A stretch of 64,000 bases of DNA, taken from Chloroflexota bacterium (GTDB taxonomy: Bacteria > Chloroflexota > Anaerolineae > Aggregatilineales > Phototrophicaceae). Shown here piece after piece: positions 51,423 to 60,715 of this stretch. Made by a program: the position numbers and the translations under genes. The stretch's first letter is position 1, and each line of letters starts with the position of its first letter. The stretch is taken from contig WTGB01000058.1 of NCBI GenBank assembly GCA_011523735.1, positions 1 through 64,000 on the forward strand, in the 5' to 3' direction. Below the pieces are notes generated by a model that was not told the origin of the DNA, did not search any database, and worked only from the letters and a program-made list of their open reading frames with translations.

Positions 51423-52241
51423 TCAGATCACTGTCCGCAAGCGCTGAATCGCTTCAATGACATGTTGCCACTCGGGAGCGTCAACGGCGACCGCCTCGAA
51501 GTGTCCGGCATCTTCCAGGACGATCAACTCCACATTGTCGCCGGCGTCCAGGGCGGCGTCGATGTAGCGCTTTAGATTCGCCCGGATCAGGTTGTCCTCC
51601 GATCCTACGATGTGAATCTGCAGGGCGCCTAATGGCAGCATGGCGATCGGCGAGGAATCTTTCAGGTTTGCCGCGGCCTCCGGCTGCTGGCTGCCCATAA
51701 CCATGGGCAGGGCGGTCCCGCACATGCCAAGGTCGAGGGCGTTGGCGATATCCGCTATCGGCGCCAGCCCGACGACGCCGGCAATGGGCATTGGCTCTTC
51801 GCTAAACAAGGCGCTGTTCTCGGCGAGACACCCTCGTCCGGCGAGCCATAACGCCAAATGACCGCCAGCTGAATGTCCCATGGCGACGACCGCGGCAAGA
51901 TCCAGGCCGTGCTCGTCGGCGATCCCTCGCAGATAATCTGTCGCCGCGCCCACGTCTAGGAACATATTCGGGAATTCACCGCCATTGCCCGCTCGCCGAT
52001 ATTCGATGTTCCAGACAGCGAAACCGGCATCAGCTAGCGCCTTGGCGGCTTTGCTCATGGGACGCAGATCATACATTTCACGGTAACAGCCGCCGTGGAT
52101 GAGGACGATAACAGGGTGAGGCGGCGGCTTCCGCGGCAAGGTGAGTTCGCAGAATTGTTGCGCCAGGTTGCCGTACTTGTAGCGGAAATCAGGCTCGACC
52201 GTGGCGAACTTGATGTAGTCTTCGACTGTAAAATAAGGCAT
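51423..52241 (-). CDS. Alpha/beta hydrolase, kynurenine-formamidase/carboxylesterase-like
   Basis: 272 residues. The oxyanion-hole motif HGGCYREMYDLRPM (usual HGG.W/Y) is at about residue 50. The nucleophile elbow is AMGHSAGGHLALWLAGRG (Ser about residue 124), and IVGSEDNLIRANLKRYI and EDAGHFEAVAVDAPEW supply the acid and His. This is the BD-FAE/kynurenine-formamidase type that hydrolyses small esters or amides. No kynurenine-pathway gene is nearby. The gene may share a transcript with the VOC gene downstream. Confidence 0.87.
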   Translation of the reverse strand: MPYFTVEDYIKFATVEPDFRYKYGNLAQQFCELTLPRKPPPHPVIVLIHGGCYREMYDLRPMSKAAKALADAGFAVWNIEYRRAGNGGEFPNMFLDVGAATDYLRGIADEHGLDLAAVVAMGHSAGGHLALWLAGRGCLAENSALFSEEPMPIAGVVGLAPIADIANALDLGMCGTALPMVMGSQQPEAAANLKDSSPIAMLPLGALQIHIVGSEDNLIRANLKRYIDAALDAGDNVELIVLEDAGHFEAVAVDAPEWQHVIEAIQRLRTVI

Positions 52242-52369
52242 GATGATGCTCCAATTGCGGGTTCTATCGGACGAGTTTAACTAGCAAATCGTGCAATATC
52301 TCATACGCGTTTCCAAGTTATGATATCGCGCGCATTCCTGAAAGGCGTATCCTGACAACGTTCCCCAAT

Positions 52370-54202
52370 ATGATCAGTTCTCGGGCGCATCTGCCCATAC
52401 TTGTTTTGCTCATCCTGGTATTGGTCTGGGTTGCGGCCGCCGGCATCAGCGCGGATTCGATATGGTATGACGAATATCTCTCGCTTTTCTATGCTGGCGC
52501 AATGGCAGATAGTCCAACCCTGCCTATAGATGTGGTCAATCGAATAATCGAACGCGAGTCGGGTCAGGCGCCTCTGTATTTCATTTTGCTGTCCGCTTGG
52601 GGTCATCTGGCGGGCTGGACGGCATTCTCGGCGCGAATGCTGTCTCTTTTCGTTGGACTATTGGCGGTTGCCTGGGTTTATCGTGTGGGAGCCGACATGC
52701 ACTCGCCATTTGCCGGCTTATGCGCCGCAATCATCATGGCAGCTTCAGCTTTGTTCAACTACTACCTGCACGAAATTCGAATGTATTCACTGATTGTTCT
52801 GGCGGTTTCGATTGTTCTTTGGCTGTATTGGCAGCTTTTGAACACAAGGCGGTCCCAATCGCGGCGCGTTGCGTTTGTGCTCCTTACGGCCGCGGCCTTG
52901 TACACACATGCTTTCATGATTGTTATGATCGCGGCACTAAGCCTGTATCATCTCGTTTTGGCGCGGAGAACGCGATCATGGTCCGGTTTGCTTTTGCTCT
53001 TGCTGGTTGTTGGAGCCCTATTCAGTCCCTGGGCTTTGATCATCATTTCCAAGATTACAAGCAAATCGACGCCGTCTGACTTTGATTTTTTGCGCACAAA
53101 CGGGGAGCTACTGATCGATCTCGCCAAGGCTTTCAGCAACGGCTTTTGGATTCTCTTGCTTTTGCCACTTCTGTCCCTGAAATTTCTAAGGGCAGATCGG
53201 GGCATACTTTTGCTGTGGTGGCTATGCCTTATCTTTGTTATTACGCTTCTTTTGGTTAACCACAACTCGCGGGCCATCAATCAACTCCGGTATTTTCTGC
53301 ACATACTGCCTATGTTTGCGCTGCTTGGCGGAATCACCTGTGCCTATCTTAAGCGGCATCGAAAGACAGTCATCCTTGTGCTCGCTGCCTGGTGCGTCTC
53401 CGGAATCATAACAACACCCGCCTTCGGAAATATTCTCCACATTCCTGGCGAGGCCATAGTATTTCATCTCGGCTTTCCATTCAGGCAGATAACTGAGACT
53501 GTAAGGAGATCGGCGGGCGAAAACGATGCTATTGCCTTTGAATTTCCGTATCATAGTTGGGCGCTGCAAGGTGTCATCGACTACTACATGAAAGATTCCG
53601 ATGCTCGTTACATGCTGACCGATGCTCTCGGAAAAGCCCAGGAACGTGAAGAGAAGCGTAAACTTTTCGGTGAATTCCTCGGCGGAGCGGGGAGAGTCTA
53701 CTTTGTGGTCGACCGTACAATCGAGCGGAGTGAATTCCTAACTGAATACGAACGGACGCTGTCCGAAAGATACGAGCAATGCGGACGGTTGTGGGACGAT
53801 GAGCAGGCTGCCATCGACAAATATGCGAAAATCAGCGCCTTGTGCGAGCCATCCGCGCAACCGCTGTTCCGTTTTGGTTCATCGGCTACGTTGGTGGATT
53901 TCGTCCACGAAACGACGGCGGAGAGCCACTTTTTCTATTCTACCTGGTCGGCGGAACTGCCGGCGGATACTTACAGCTTCAGCCTGCGCTTGTGGGATTC
54001 TCGGGGATCACTGCTTTACCAAGCCGATGACAGGCTGCCCATCGGCGAGTTCAACTATCGGATCGACCACGTGCCGCTCGCTATGCTGCCAGCAGGTGAT
54101 ACAGTGCGGGTGGAAGGTCTCATATACAATTGGCGGTCAGGCGAGCGCCTGCGTACTGAGGAAGGCGCCGACACAATCATGCTCGCTGCGATCGATACCT
54201 GA
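52370..54202 (+). CDS. Multi-pass membrane glycosyltransferase (GT39/ArnT-like)
   Basis: 610 residues. About ten membrane helices occupy residues 8-385, then a soluble C-terminal part of about 220 residues. The first loop carries SIWYDEYLSLFYAG, with the acidic pair expected for polyprenyl-phosphate-dependent transferases (GT-C fold). FNYYLHEIRMYSLIVLAVSI is also typical (usually ..ARMY.L...). It would move a sugar from a lipid-phosphate donor to a lipid or protein outside the membrane. Codon and base use look lower in GC than in neighbouring genes, which may hint at transfer. The C-terminal beta-rich domain (FSLRLWDSRGSLLYQADDRL) is not assigned. Confidence 0.82.
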   Translation: MISSRAHLPILVLLILVLVWVAAAGISADSIWYDEYLSLFYAGAMADSPTLPIDVVNRIIERESGQAPLYFILLSAWGHLAGWTAFSARMLSLFVGLLAVAWVYRVGADMHSPFAGLCAAIIMAASALFNYYLHEIRMYSLIVLAVSIVLWLYWQLLNTRRSQSRRVAFVLLTAAALYTHAFMIVMIAALSLYHLVLARRTRSWSGLLLLLLVVGALFSPWALIIISKITSKSTPSDFDFLRTNGELLIDLAKAFSNGFWILLLLPLLSLKFLRADRGILLLWWLCLIFVITLLLVNHNSRAINQLRYFLHILPMFALLGGITCAYLKRHRKTVILVLAAWCVSGIITTPAFGNILHIPGEAIVFHLGFPFRQITETVRRSAGENDAIAFEFPYHSWALQGVIDYYMKDSDARYMLTDALGKAQEREEKRKLFGEFLGGAGRVYFVVDRTIERSEFLTEYERTLSERYEQCGRLWDDEQAAIDKYAKISALCEPSAQPLFRFGSSATLVDFVHETTAESHFFYSTWSAELPADTYSFSLRLWDSRGSLLYQADDRLPIGEFNYRIDHVPLAMLPAGDTVRVEGLIYNWRSGERLRTEEGADTIMLAAIDT

Positions 54203-54208
54203 GCCTGC

Positions 54209-55273
54209 TCACAGGATACCCAGGGGATTGCCAGGATCAATGCCGTTGTCAAAGGGCACGTGGCGAATGACGTTTGTCACCTGATAGACTGAACCCAACC
54301 AATTGTTGAATATCGCCTTGGCGGTATCGCCCCAGGTATTGTCCAGCCAGGGCAAGAATTGCTCTTCGGGGAATTCAGGCAGGTCTCCGCCGTTTTCCAG
54401 CGCCAACTGCGCCTGCCGGATGTAACGTTCGGCAATCTCGCGCGCTTCGAGCGGAAAATAATTCTCCGGGTAAGGCGGCTGCGGATTCTTGCCGTGAAAA
54501 TACCCGAGCAAATCGCGCTTGTATTCTTTCAGCAGACTGTTGATATCGTATTCGGGATGCCCTTGAAAATAGACCATCCGTAGTTGATCGGGGCTGACGA
54601 CCATGTGCACTTCACCATCGAAGCTTTGGATCAGCACGGTCAAGCCGGCGTCTTCAATCTGTTCGCGGGTTATCGAGTTCCAGCGCGAGTGCGGCACATC
54701 AAAGCGGGTGTTGATCTCGCGCAGCAGCGGGTGATTCGGCTGCGTGACACGATGCTCAAACACGCCCCATTTCTTTCTGCCGCGTTTGATGCGGTCTATC
54801 TGATAGAAGTACTTCATCAGCGCATGGGTTGACAGGCAAGAGCAGAGCGTCGAAGTGACATTCTCCCCAGCCCATTCGATGACCTCGGTCAAGGGCTGCC
54901 AGAAGTTTTCTTGATCGAGGCTCGGGTTAGCGACATTGGCGCCGGTGATAATGAGGGCGTCCAAGCCATCCTGCTGCACCTGCTCGAAACTTGTGTAATA
55001 CTGGTCGATGTAGGCTTGCGTCTCCGGGCTGCGCTCCAAGCCCGGCACCGAAAAGACGTGGACGTAGAATTGGGCGATCTGGTTGCTATTGCCTACCAAT
55101 CGCATGAATTGTCGCTCGGTGATTTGCAGCGCGGCGTCCGGCATCATATTTAGCAGTCCAATATGAAGTTCGCGAATGTCTTGCTTCAAGGCGCGGGAAA
55201 GCGTCAGCACTTCTTGGCCATGCTGACGTAAGCGGTCGAAGCTGGGCAATGGTGTATGGGCGACTAATGGCAT
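54209..55273 (-). CDS. metA: Homoserine O-acyltransferase, MetA type
   Basis: 354 residues from ATG 55273 with AAAGG upstream. The MetA family core is plain: IGLLNMMPDAALQITERQFM, DALIITGANVANPSLDQENF, the nucleophile region TSTLCSCLSTHALMKYFY, FDVPHSRWNSITREQI and the catalytic YFQGHPEYDINSLLKEYKRD (His and Glu). It transfers an acetyl or succinyl group to homoserine, the first step of methionine synthesis, and could feed the MetY-like enzyme at 11112. It is about 45 residues longer than the E. coli protein, mostly at the C-terminus. Which acyl-CoA is used cannot be read with confidence. Confidence 0.9.
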   Translation of the reverse strand: MPLVAHTPLPSFDRLRQHGQEVLTLSRALKQDIRELHIGLLNMMPDAALQITERQFMRLVGNSNQIAQFYVHVFSVPGLERSPETQAYIDQYYTSFEQVQQDGLDALIITGANVANPSLDQENFWQPLTEVIEWAGENVTSTLCSCLSTHALMKYFYQIDRIKRGRKKWGVFEHRVTQPNHPLLREINTRFDVPHSRWNSITREQIEDAGLTVLIQSFDGEVHMVVSPDQLRMVYFQGHPEYDINSLLKEYKRDLLGYFHGKNPQPPYPENYFPLEAREIAERYIRQAQLALENGGDLPEFPEEQFLPWLDNTWGDTAKAIFNNWLGSVYQVTNVIRHVPFDNGIDPGNPLGIL

Positions 55274-55457
55274 GGACCTTTCGCTCCAATCGATATGAGA
55301 GCCATGAATCTGAGTCAACAGTATAGCATTGTCGTCCAGGCGGGCAATGCTCGCGTGCCGGCAGCGTTCATCCGAGGCATCGCGCATATTATAATAGAAG
55401 CAGAGTCCAAAATTGGCTCTTCGCTCAAGTCCCCAGCTATCCGAGGGAGAAAATCAG

Positions 55458-56330
55458 ATGCTGTCCCAGCTCCGCGACATCTTGATTCGATACGCCTTGA
55501 TAGCCACCGGCATCGTCATCGGCGCGCTATCGCTGATTGTTTTCTTGCAGCCGCTTGATATCGCCCCGGCTGGCGTCGCCGGCGCCTCGACGCTGTTGAA
55601 TGAGTTGTTCGATACACCCATAGGCTTGATGATCTTCCTGCTTAATATCCCGATTCAACTGGCGGGTTATGCCCTGCTGCCAAATGGCGCCCGCGTCATC
55701 ATGCGCAGTGTGGGGATTATCTTGGTCTTTTCGGTCGTGGTTGACAATCTGGGTCCGCTGGTGCCCGAAGGCGGCTTAAGCGATGATCGCATGCTCAACG
55801 CCCTCTTCGGCGGCATGACTGGCGGGATCGGCGTCGGGCTGGTCTATCGCGCTGGCGCGACCTTCGGCGGGACATCGACGCTCGCGCTGATCTTACAGCG
55901 CCGCTTCGGCTTCCCCATGAGCACGACATTCCTGTGCACAGATACGCTGATCATCATTGCCGCGGGTTTGGTCTATGGCTGGGAGGGCGCGCTCTACGCC
56001 GCCATCGCCCTATTCACCGCCGGGCTCGCCACCGATTATGTGCTCGAGGGACCGAGTGTGATACGCACCGCGATGATCATCACGGACAAGCCCGAGGAAA
56101 TCTCCCAGCGCGTTTTCGCCAGCCTGCAGCGAGGCGTCACCAGTTGGAAGATCAAAGGCGAATATACCGGCACCGACCGTACCATGCTCTATGTGACGAT
56201 CGCGCGGTCTCAAGTGCGGGACTTAAAGGACGAGATCTCGCACGTGGATCCCAAAGCTTTTATCGTCATCGGCATGGGGCACGCCGCTTATGGTGCTGGC
56301 TTCCGCCGCGTCAGGCGCAAAGGGATGTGA
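55458..56330 (+). CDS. YitT-family membrane protein (DUF161 with C-terminal DUF2179)
   Basis: 290 residues from ATG 55458 with GAGGGAG upstream. Five to six hydrophobic segments (ATGIVIGALSLIVFLQPLDI, APAGVAGASTLLNELF, TPIGLMIFLLNIPIQLAG...) form the YitT membrane domain, with the GG(T/I)G..L..R.GAT.GGTS pattern at GGIGVGLVYRAGATFGGTS. The last 80 residues (TAMIITDKPEEISQRVFASL, TMLYVTIARSQVRDLKDEIS) match the cytosolic DUF2179. Function of the family is poorly known. It ends one base before the convergent SDR stop. Confidence 0.9.
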   Translation: MLSQLRDILIRYALIATGIVIGALSLIVFLQPLDIAPAGVAGASTLLNELFDTPIGLMIFLLNIPIQLAGYALLPNGARVIMRSVGIILVFSVVVDNLGPLVPEGGLSDDRMLNALFGGMTGGIGVGLVYRAGATFGGTSTLALILQRRFGFPMSTTFLCTDTLIIIAAGLVYGWEGALYAAIALFTAGLATDYVLEGPSVIRTAMIITDKPEEISQRVFASLQRGVTSWKIKGEYTGTDRTMLYVTIARSQVRDLKDEISHVDPKAFIVIGMGHAAYGAGFRRVRRKGM

Positions 56331-56331
56331 A

Positions 56332-57084
56332 TCAGCGCAGGTGCTCTCCGGCGTTGACATGCAGCAATTCGCCCGTGATATGGTCCTCCTGGCAGAGATA
56401 AACAACCGCGCGCGCCACATCTTCGGGCTTGCCGGTGCGCCGCAAGACGCTGCGCTCGCCGACGCGCGCCCAGTCTTCATCTGTGATTGCGCGGCCCGCG
56501 GTTTTCATCACCGGTCCGGGGGCGATGGCATTGACGCGGATGGCGGGACCCAGCGTCAGGGCGCTGACCTGCGTCAGCATCCACAAGGCTGATTTGCTGA
56601 TGCCATGATGCGGATAGTCCTTCCAGGGACCATCAGCGCCGGCATCGCAGATATTGATGATGACACCACCGGGCAAGGGATTCTCCGCCATGAGCCGCGC
56701 CGCTCGCTGCGTGATGAGAAAAGGCGCGCGCAAATTGACCGCCATCGTCTGGTCCCAGTCCGCCAGCGTCACATCCAGCAACGGCCGTTTCTGGAAGACG
56801 GAGGCGTTGTTCACGGCAATGTCCAGCCGCCCGTAGCGCTCTTGCAAGGCGGCGAAGAGCGTATCCACGCCCTCGGCTTGGCTGAGGTCGGAGCTTATGC
56901 CATGGGCATCGACGCCTTGCGATTTTATCGCATTTAAGGTGTCGCGCACTTCGGCTGCTTCGGCACGATGGTAATGCACCAGGATATTCACGCCCTGCTT
57001 GGCGAGTTCCAGCGCGATGGCACCGCCTACGCGGCGCGCCGAGCCCGTCACCACAGCAACTTTGTCGCTCAAGTCGATGCGCAT
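56332..57084 (-). CDS. Short-chain dehydrogenase/reductase, pteridine-reductase-like
   Basis: 250 residues. Cofactor motif TGSARRVGGAIALELAKQG, with SARR typical of NADPH-dependent pteridine reductases, then NNASVF and IINICDAGADG, where D147 replaces the usual catalytic Ser as in PTR1-type enzymes. The active-site stretch is DYPHHGISKSALWML: K164 is present, but the position four residues before it, normally Tyr, is H160 (Y157 is three residues further). Closing LRRTGKPEDVARAVVYLCQE and ITGELLHVNAGEHLR are normal. The start is followed upstream by the TlpA-like gene, 12 bp away. Activity with the altered residue is uncertain. Confidence 0.88.
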   Translation of the reverse strand: MRIDLSDKVAVVTGSARRVGGAIALELAKQGVNILVHYHRAEAAEVRDTLNAIKSQGVDAHGISSDLSQAEGVDTLFAALQERYGRLDIAVNNASVFQKRPLLDVTLADWDQTMAVNLRAPFLITQRAARLMAENPLPGGVIINICDAGADGPWKDYPHHGISKSALWMLTQVSALTLGPAIRVNAIAPGPVMKTAGRAITDEDWARVGERSVLRRTGKPEDVARAVVYLCQEDHITGELLHVNAGEHLR

Positions 57085-57096
57085 CGCTGCCGCTCC

Positions 57097-57732
57097 TTAC
57101 TGCTCTGCTGTATCATTAGTCAGCGCCGCCAAATAAACGCCCATCTCTTCATATTTCATTTCGCCCAGCTTCAAGTGACGCACCATGCCATCAGCATTGA
57201 TGACAAAGGTAGTCGGCAGGTTTTGTACGCCATAATCGCGCTTGACCACTTCGTTGATGTCCATGGCGACTGGCAGATTTACGATGCCGATTTCAGCCAG
57301 AAAGCTGCTGATCACCGCGGCGGTCTCGCCCAGATTGATGGCGAGCACGGTCGGACCGTTCTCGTCTCCACTGTGCTCGGCGGCGAATTCTTCCAGGGCC
57401 GGCAGCTCACGGACGCAAGGCGCGCACCAACTCGCCCAGAAGTTGAGGAAAAGCGGGCGGCCAGCATAGTCCGAGGGGGAGACGAGCGTCAAGCCATTGA
57501 GGAGCGGCAACTCGAAGTCGCGCGCCTTGAAGTTAAGCACGCTGCGCGGGGGCGCCGGCTGGAATGCCGGTGTGGGTTCGGGTTGCGTGCGGGTTTCAAG
57601 GGCGAGCATGAGCAGGGCGACGAAGATGCCGAAGAGCGGCAGGATGAGGAGGATCAGCAGCGTGGGGGAGGGACCTGTTCGAGACTTCTCCCGCTCGACT
57701 TGCGTAGCAATAGTCTTCGGCATTTCACTCAT
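57097..57732 (-). CDS. Membrane-anchored TlpA/ResA-like thioredoxin
   Basis: 211 residues. A cytoplasmic head of about 23 residues, one membrane helix (LLILLILPLFGIFVALLMLA), a Pro-rich linker and a redoxin domain: RDFELPLLNGLTLVSPSDYA, LFLNFWASWCAPCVRELPAL (C103-x2-C106) and VQNLPTTFVINADGMVRHL with the cis-Pro loop. This is the TlpA/ResA layout for thiol reduction outside the membrane, for example in cytochrome maturation. No cytochrome-assembly genes are nearby. It lies 12 bp upstream of the SDR gene on the same strand. Confidence 0.9.
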   Translation of the reverse strand: MSEMPKTIATQVEREKSRTGPSPTLLILLILPLFGIFVALLMLALETRTQPEPTPAFQPAPPRSVLNFKARDFELPLLNGLTLVSPSDYAGRPLFLNFWASWCAPCVRELPALEEFAAEHSGDENGPTVLAINLGETAAVISSFLAEIGIVNLPVAMDINEVVKRDYGVQNLPTTFVINADGMVRHLKLGEMKYEEMGVYLAALTNDTAEQ

Positions 57733-57815
57733 TGAACAATATGCGCCGCTTCCGTTAAATGACGAAAGGATTCCAGTCTGCTCTAATGCCTAGATTTCAT
57801 AGTGCCAATGGATTT

Positions 57816-58268
57816 TTACTCAAACAGCCAGCGATCCACATCCCGCGTCCAGCCGCCACATAGCTCCGCCTCAGTGAAAAAGTTCGCCACTTCGATTTCG
57901 CCGTTCTCCACGCTATCCGACCCGTGCACGAGATTCCGCCCTATCTCCAAGGCGTAATCTCCGCGGATCGTGCCGGCCGCTGCCTCGGACGGCATGGTCG
58001 CGCCGATGGTACTGCGCGCCGCCACGATCGCATCGCTGCCTTCCAGCGCCATCACCACCACTGGCGCCGATGTGATGTATTCGACCAGGCTCGTGAAAAA
58101 AGGACGCTCGCGGTGCACATCGTAGTGTTTCTCCGCCAGTTCGCGGCTTACTTGCAGCAGTTTCATGGCGATGATTTTCAAACCGCGCTGCTCAAACCGC
58201 TTGATAATTTCGCCGGTCAAACCGCGCTGAACGGCGTCCGGTTTGACGATGATGAGTGTCCGTTCCAA
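57816..58268 (-). CDS. ndk: Nucleoside diphosphate kinase
   Basis: 150 residues if TTG 58268 is used, which fits the family length and has AAAGG seven bases upstream; an ATG at 58301 would add 11 residues. All family motifs are present: RTLIIVKPDAVQRGLTGEII, ERPFFTSLVEYITSAPVVVM, RSTIGATMPSEAAAGTIRGD and the phospho-accepting His in GRNLVHGSDSVENGEIE (H115). It equalises nucleoside triphosphate pools by phosphate transfer through that His. The C-terminal CGGWTRDVDRWLFE is slightly unusual but within family variation. Confidence 0.95.
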   Translation of the reverse strand: MERTLIIVKPDAVQRGLTGEIIKRFEQRGLKIIAMKLLQVSRELAEKHYDVHRERPFFTSLVEYITSAPVVVMALEGSDAIVAARSTIGATMPSEAAAGTIRGDYALEIGRNLVHGSDSVENGEIEVANFFTEAELCGGWTRDVDRWLFE

Positions 58269-58439
58269 GGGATTGCCTTTCTCATTGTTTTCGCGCGTCA
58301 ACTACTGCAGCTATGATACAGGCGCGCGCCGCAAATGTGTATGCGCAGCGCTGAGACTCATACGGCTTCGCTGTGTACAGGCATAATGCAGGCGGGCGAA
58401 TTCTGCTATGATACTGGCAGCGCAGCGAAAGGGACGAGC

Positions 58440-59402
58440 ATGAGCGCGGCTTTCTGGAGTGAGCAGGTGGTAATCGTGACCGGTGGCGCCGGCTTCCTTG
58501 GCCGTCATGTCCTGGACGAGTTGCGCGCGCAATCCGCCCGGCGCATCATCGTCCCGCGCCGCGCTGAATACGACCTGCGGGAACAGGAAGCGGTCGAGCG
58601 TCTCTTTGCCGATCATCCCGATGCGACGATGGTCATTCACCTGGCGGCCAACGTTGGCGGCATCGGCATCAACCGCGAGCACCCGGGTCTCTTCTTCTAC
58701 GAGAATCTCATGATGGGCGCGCTCATGCTGGAATATGCGCGCCGCGCCGGCGTGGATAAATTCGTTGGCATCGGCACAGTTTGCAGTTATCCGAAATTCG
58801 CGCCCGTCCCCTTCAAGGAAGAAGACCTCTGGGATGGCTACCCGGAAGAGACCAACGCGCCCTATGGCTTGGCAAAGAAGATGCTGCTGGTGCAGAGCCA
58901 GGCTTATCGCCAGGAATATGGCTATAACGCGATTCATTTGCTGCCGGTCAATCTCTATGGTCCGCATGACAAATTCGATCTGCAATCCTCCCATGTCATT
59001 CCCGCCGTGATCCGCAAAATGGTGGACGCGCAGGAGAGTGGCGCGCCGCAGGTCACGCTCTTCGGCGATGGCTCGCCGACGCGGGAATTCCTCTTCGTGC
59101 GCGATGCTGCTAAGGGCATCGTCCTCGCCGCGGAACACTATAACAGCGCCGAGCCAGTCAACCTCGGCAGCGCCTTCGAGATCAGCATTCGCGACTTGGT
59201 CCAGATCATCGCGGAAGAAGTTGGCTTCACTGGCGATCTCCACTGGGATACCAGCAAGCCGAATGGACAGCCGCGACGCAAGCTCGATGTCTCGCGGGCG
59301 CAGCGTGAATTTGGCTTTGTCTCACAGACTGATTTCCGCGCCGGTTTAAGAGAGACAATCCGCTGGTACCGCGCCGAGCGCAGCCCCGCATCCATTTCTT
59401 GA
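58440..59402 (+). CDS. NAD-dependent epimerase/dehydratase, GDP-L-fucose-synthase-like
   Basis: 320 residues from ATG 58440 with AAAGGGACGAG upstream. NAD(P) motif [18 protein letters not shown], then [26 protein letters not shown]-like [16 protein letters not shown], the catalytic Tyr and Lys in [11 protein letters not shown] (Y142, K146) and [19 protein letters not shown]. These are strong matches to GDP-L-fucose synthase (WcaG/Fcl), which epimerises and reduces GDP-4-keto-6-deoxymannose. No GMD gene is in the window, so related nucleotide-sugar epimerases are possible. It is divergent from ndk. Confidence 0.88.
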   Translation: MSAAFWSEQVVIVTGGAGFLGRHVLDELRAQSARRIIVPRRAEYDLREQEAVERLFADHPDATMVIHLAANVGGIGINREHPGLFFYENLMMGALMLEYARRAGVDKFVGIGTVCSYPKFAPVPFKEEDLWDGYPEETNAPYGLAKKMLLVQSQAYRQEYGYNAIHLLPVNLYGPHDKFDLQSSHVIPAVIRKMVDAQESGAPQVTLFGDGSPTREFLFVRDAAKGIVLAAEHYNSAEPVNLGSAFEISIRDLVQIIAEEVGFTGDLHWDTSKPNGQPRRKLDVSRAQREFGFVSQTDFRAGLRETIRWYRAERSPASIS

Positions 59403-59695
59403 CTTGTGGCAAATTTGAATTATCTCTGGTAACATTATGCCAGTGTTGTCTTGGCCGCGGTTGCTCCCTGCCAGCTTGGTATGCAAGACATTTCGTCACA
59501 TTATTGGTGAAATGGCGGGGTGCCAACGGTTCCCGTTTCGGGATTGTTGACAGAATCGCACAGGTACGACAAACTCTCTTCAAATGAGCATGCCGATAAT
59601 GGAGTTGCTCCCTTGGGCGAAAACCGGCGGCAGGAGTTAGCTAAACCGCCGGGCTTTAGGACAAGAGATTTTGTTTGGATAAGGAGGGTGTCACC
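59403..59695. other. Intergenic region upstream of the peptide-transporter ATPases
   Basis: 293 bp without a gene. It should hold the promoter of the ATPase pair; the only firm signal is AAGGAGG at 59681-59687 in front of the TTG start at 59696. Confidence 0.45.
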
Positions 59696-60715
59696 TTGAG
59701 CACGTTACTCGACGTCAAGGACCTCATTGTTAGGTTTTATACGCAGGAAGGCACCGTCTACGCGGTCAATGGCGTGTCCTTTGAGTTGGAAGAAGGTGAG
59801 ACGCTCGGCATCGTCGGCGAGAGCGGCAGCGGCAAGAGTGTCAGTTCCCTTGCTCTAATGGGCTTGATTCCCAGCCCGCCCGGCAAGGTCGAATCCGGCA
59901 CGGTCATGTTTGAAGGGCGGGATCTGCTCACCCTAAAGCCTGACCAGATGCGGCTCATCCGCGGCAAAGAAATCGCCATGATCTTTCAGGATCCGATGAC
60001 ATCGCTGAATCCCGTGCTCACAATCGGCACGCAGATCACGGAATCGCTGAAGCTGCACGAAGGCATGAACACATCGCAATCGCGGAAGCGGGCGGCCGAC
60101 CTGCTTGATATGGTCGGCATTCCGGACGCCTACCGCCGGCTGGACGATTATCCCCATCAATTCTCTGGTGGTATGCGGCAGCGCGTGATGATCGCCATGG
60201 GCTTGTCCTGCAATCCCAAGTTGCTGATCGCCGATGAACCAACCACCGCGCTTGATGTGACCATTCAGGCGCAAATCATCGAGTTGGTCAAACAACTCAA
60301 GGATGAGTTCAATATGGCAATGATCTGGATCACACACGATCTTGGCGTGGTCGCCGGGATCGCCGATCGCATCCAGGTCATGTACGGAGGACGGATCATG
60401 GAATCCGGCACATCGCAAGAGGTCTTCCGCGATAGCCGGCATCCCTATACTGTTGGTCTGCTCGGCTCCTTGCCTCGTCTGGATTCAAGTGGCGAAGAAA
60501 AGCTGACACAGATCGAAGGGTCGCCGCCCGATATGCGCAATGAACCGGCTGGCTGCCCCTTCGCGCCGCGCTGCGATGTGCGGGAATACCTGCAGTTGGA
60601 ATCATGCTGGGATCAACGTCCGCCACTGGAATCCGTTCCCGATGCTAATGGGGAGAGTATGCACATCATGTCCTGTTGGGCTGATATCCGCGAAGGAGTA
60701 TTAGAAAATGTCTAG
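59696..60715 (+). CDS. Oligopeptide/dipeptide ABC transporter ATPase (DppD/OppD type)
   Basis: 339 residues from TTG 59696, which has AAGGAGG with an 8-base spacer; a TTG seven codons earlier precedes that site. Walker [10 protein letters not shown]-loop [12 protein letters not shown], signature [15 protein letters not shown], Walker [13 protein letters not shown] and the switch His in [11 protein letters not shown]. The C-terminal oligopeptide-transporter region has [20 protein letters not shown], the Cys-containing iron-sulfur-like motif of this family. It pairs with the next ATPase, which overlaps it by 8 bp. No permease or binding-protein gene is in the window on either side. Confidence 0.93.
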   Translation: MSTLLDVKDLIVRFYTQEGTVYAVNGVSFELEEGETLGIVGESGSGKSVSSLALMGLIPSPPGKVESGTVMFEGRDLLTLKPDQMRLIRGKEIAMIFQDPMTSLNPVLTIGTQITESLKLHEGMNTSQSRKRAADLLDMVGIPDAYRRLDDYPHQFSGGMRQRVMIAMGLSCNPKLLIADEPTTALDVTIQAQIIELVKQLKDEFNMAMIWITHDLGVVAGIADRIQVMYGGRIMESGTSQEVFRDSRHPYTVGLLGSLPRLDSSGEEKLTQIEGSPPDMRNEPAGCPFAPRCDVREYLQLESCWDQRPPLESVPDANGESMHIMSCWADIREGVLENV

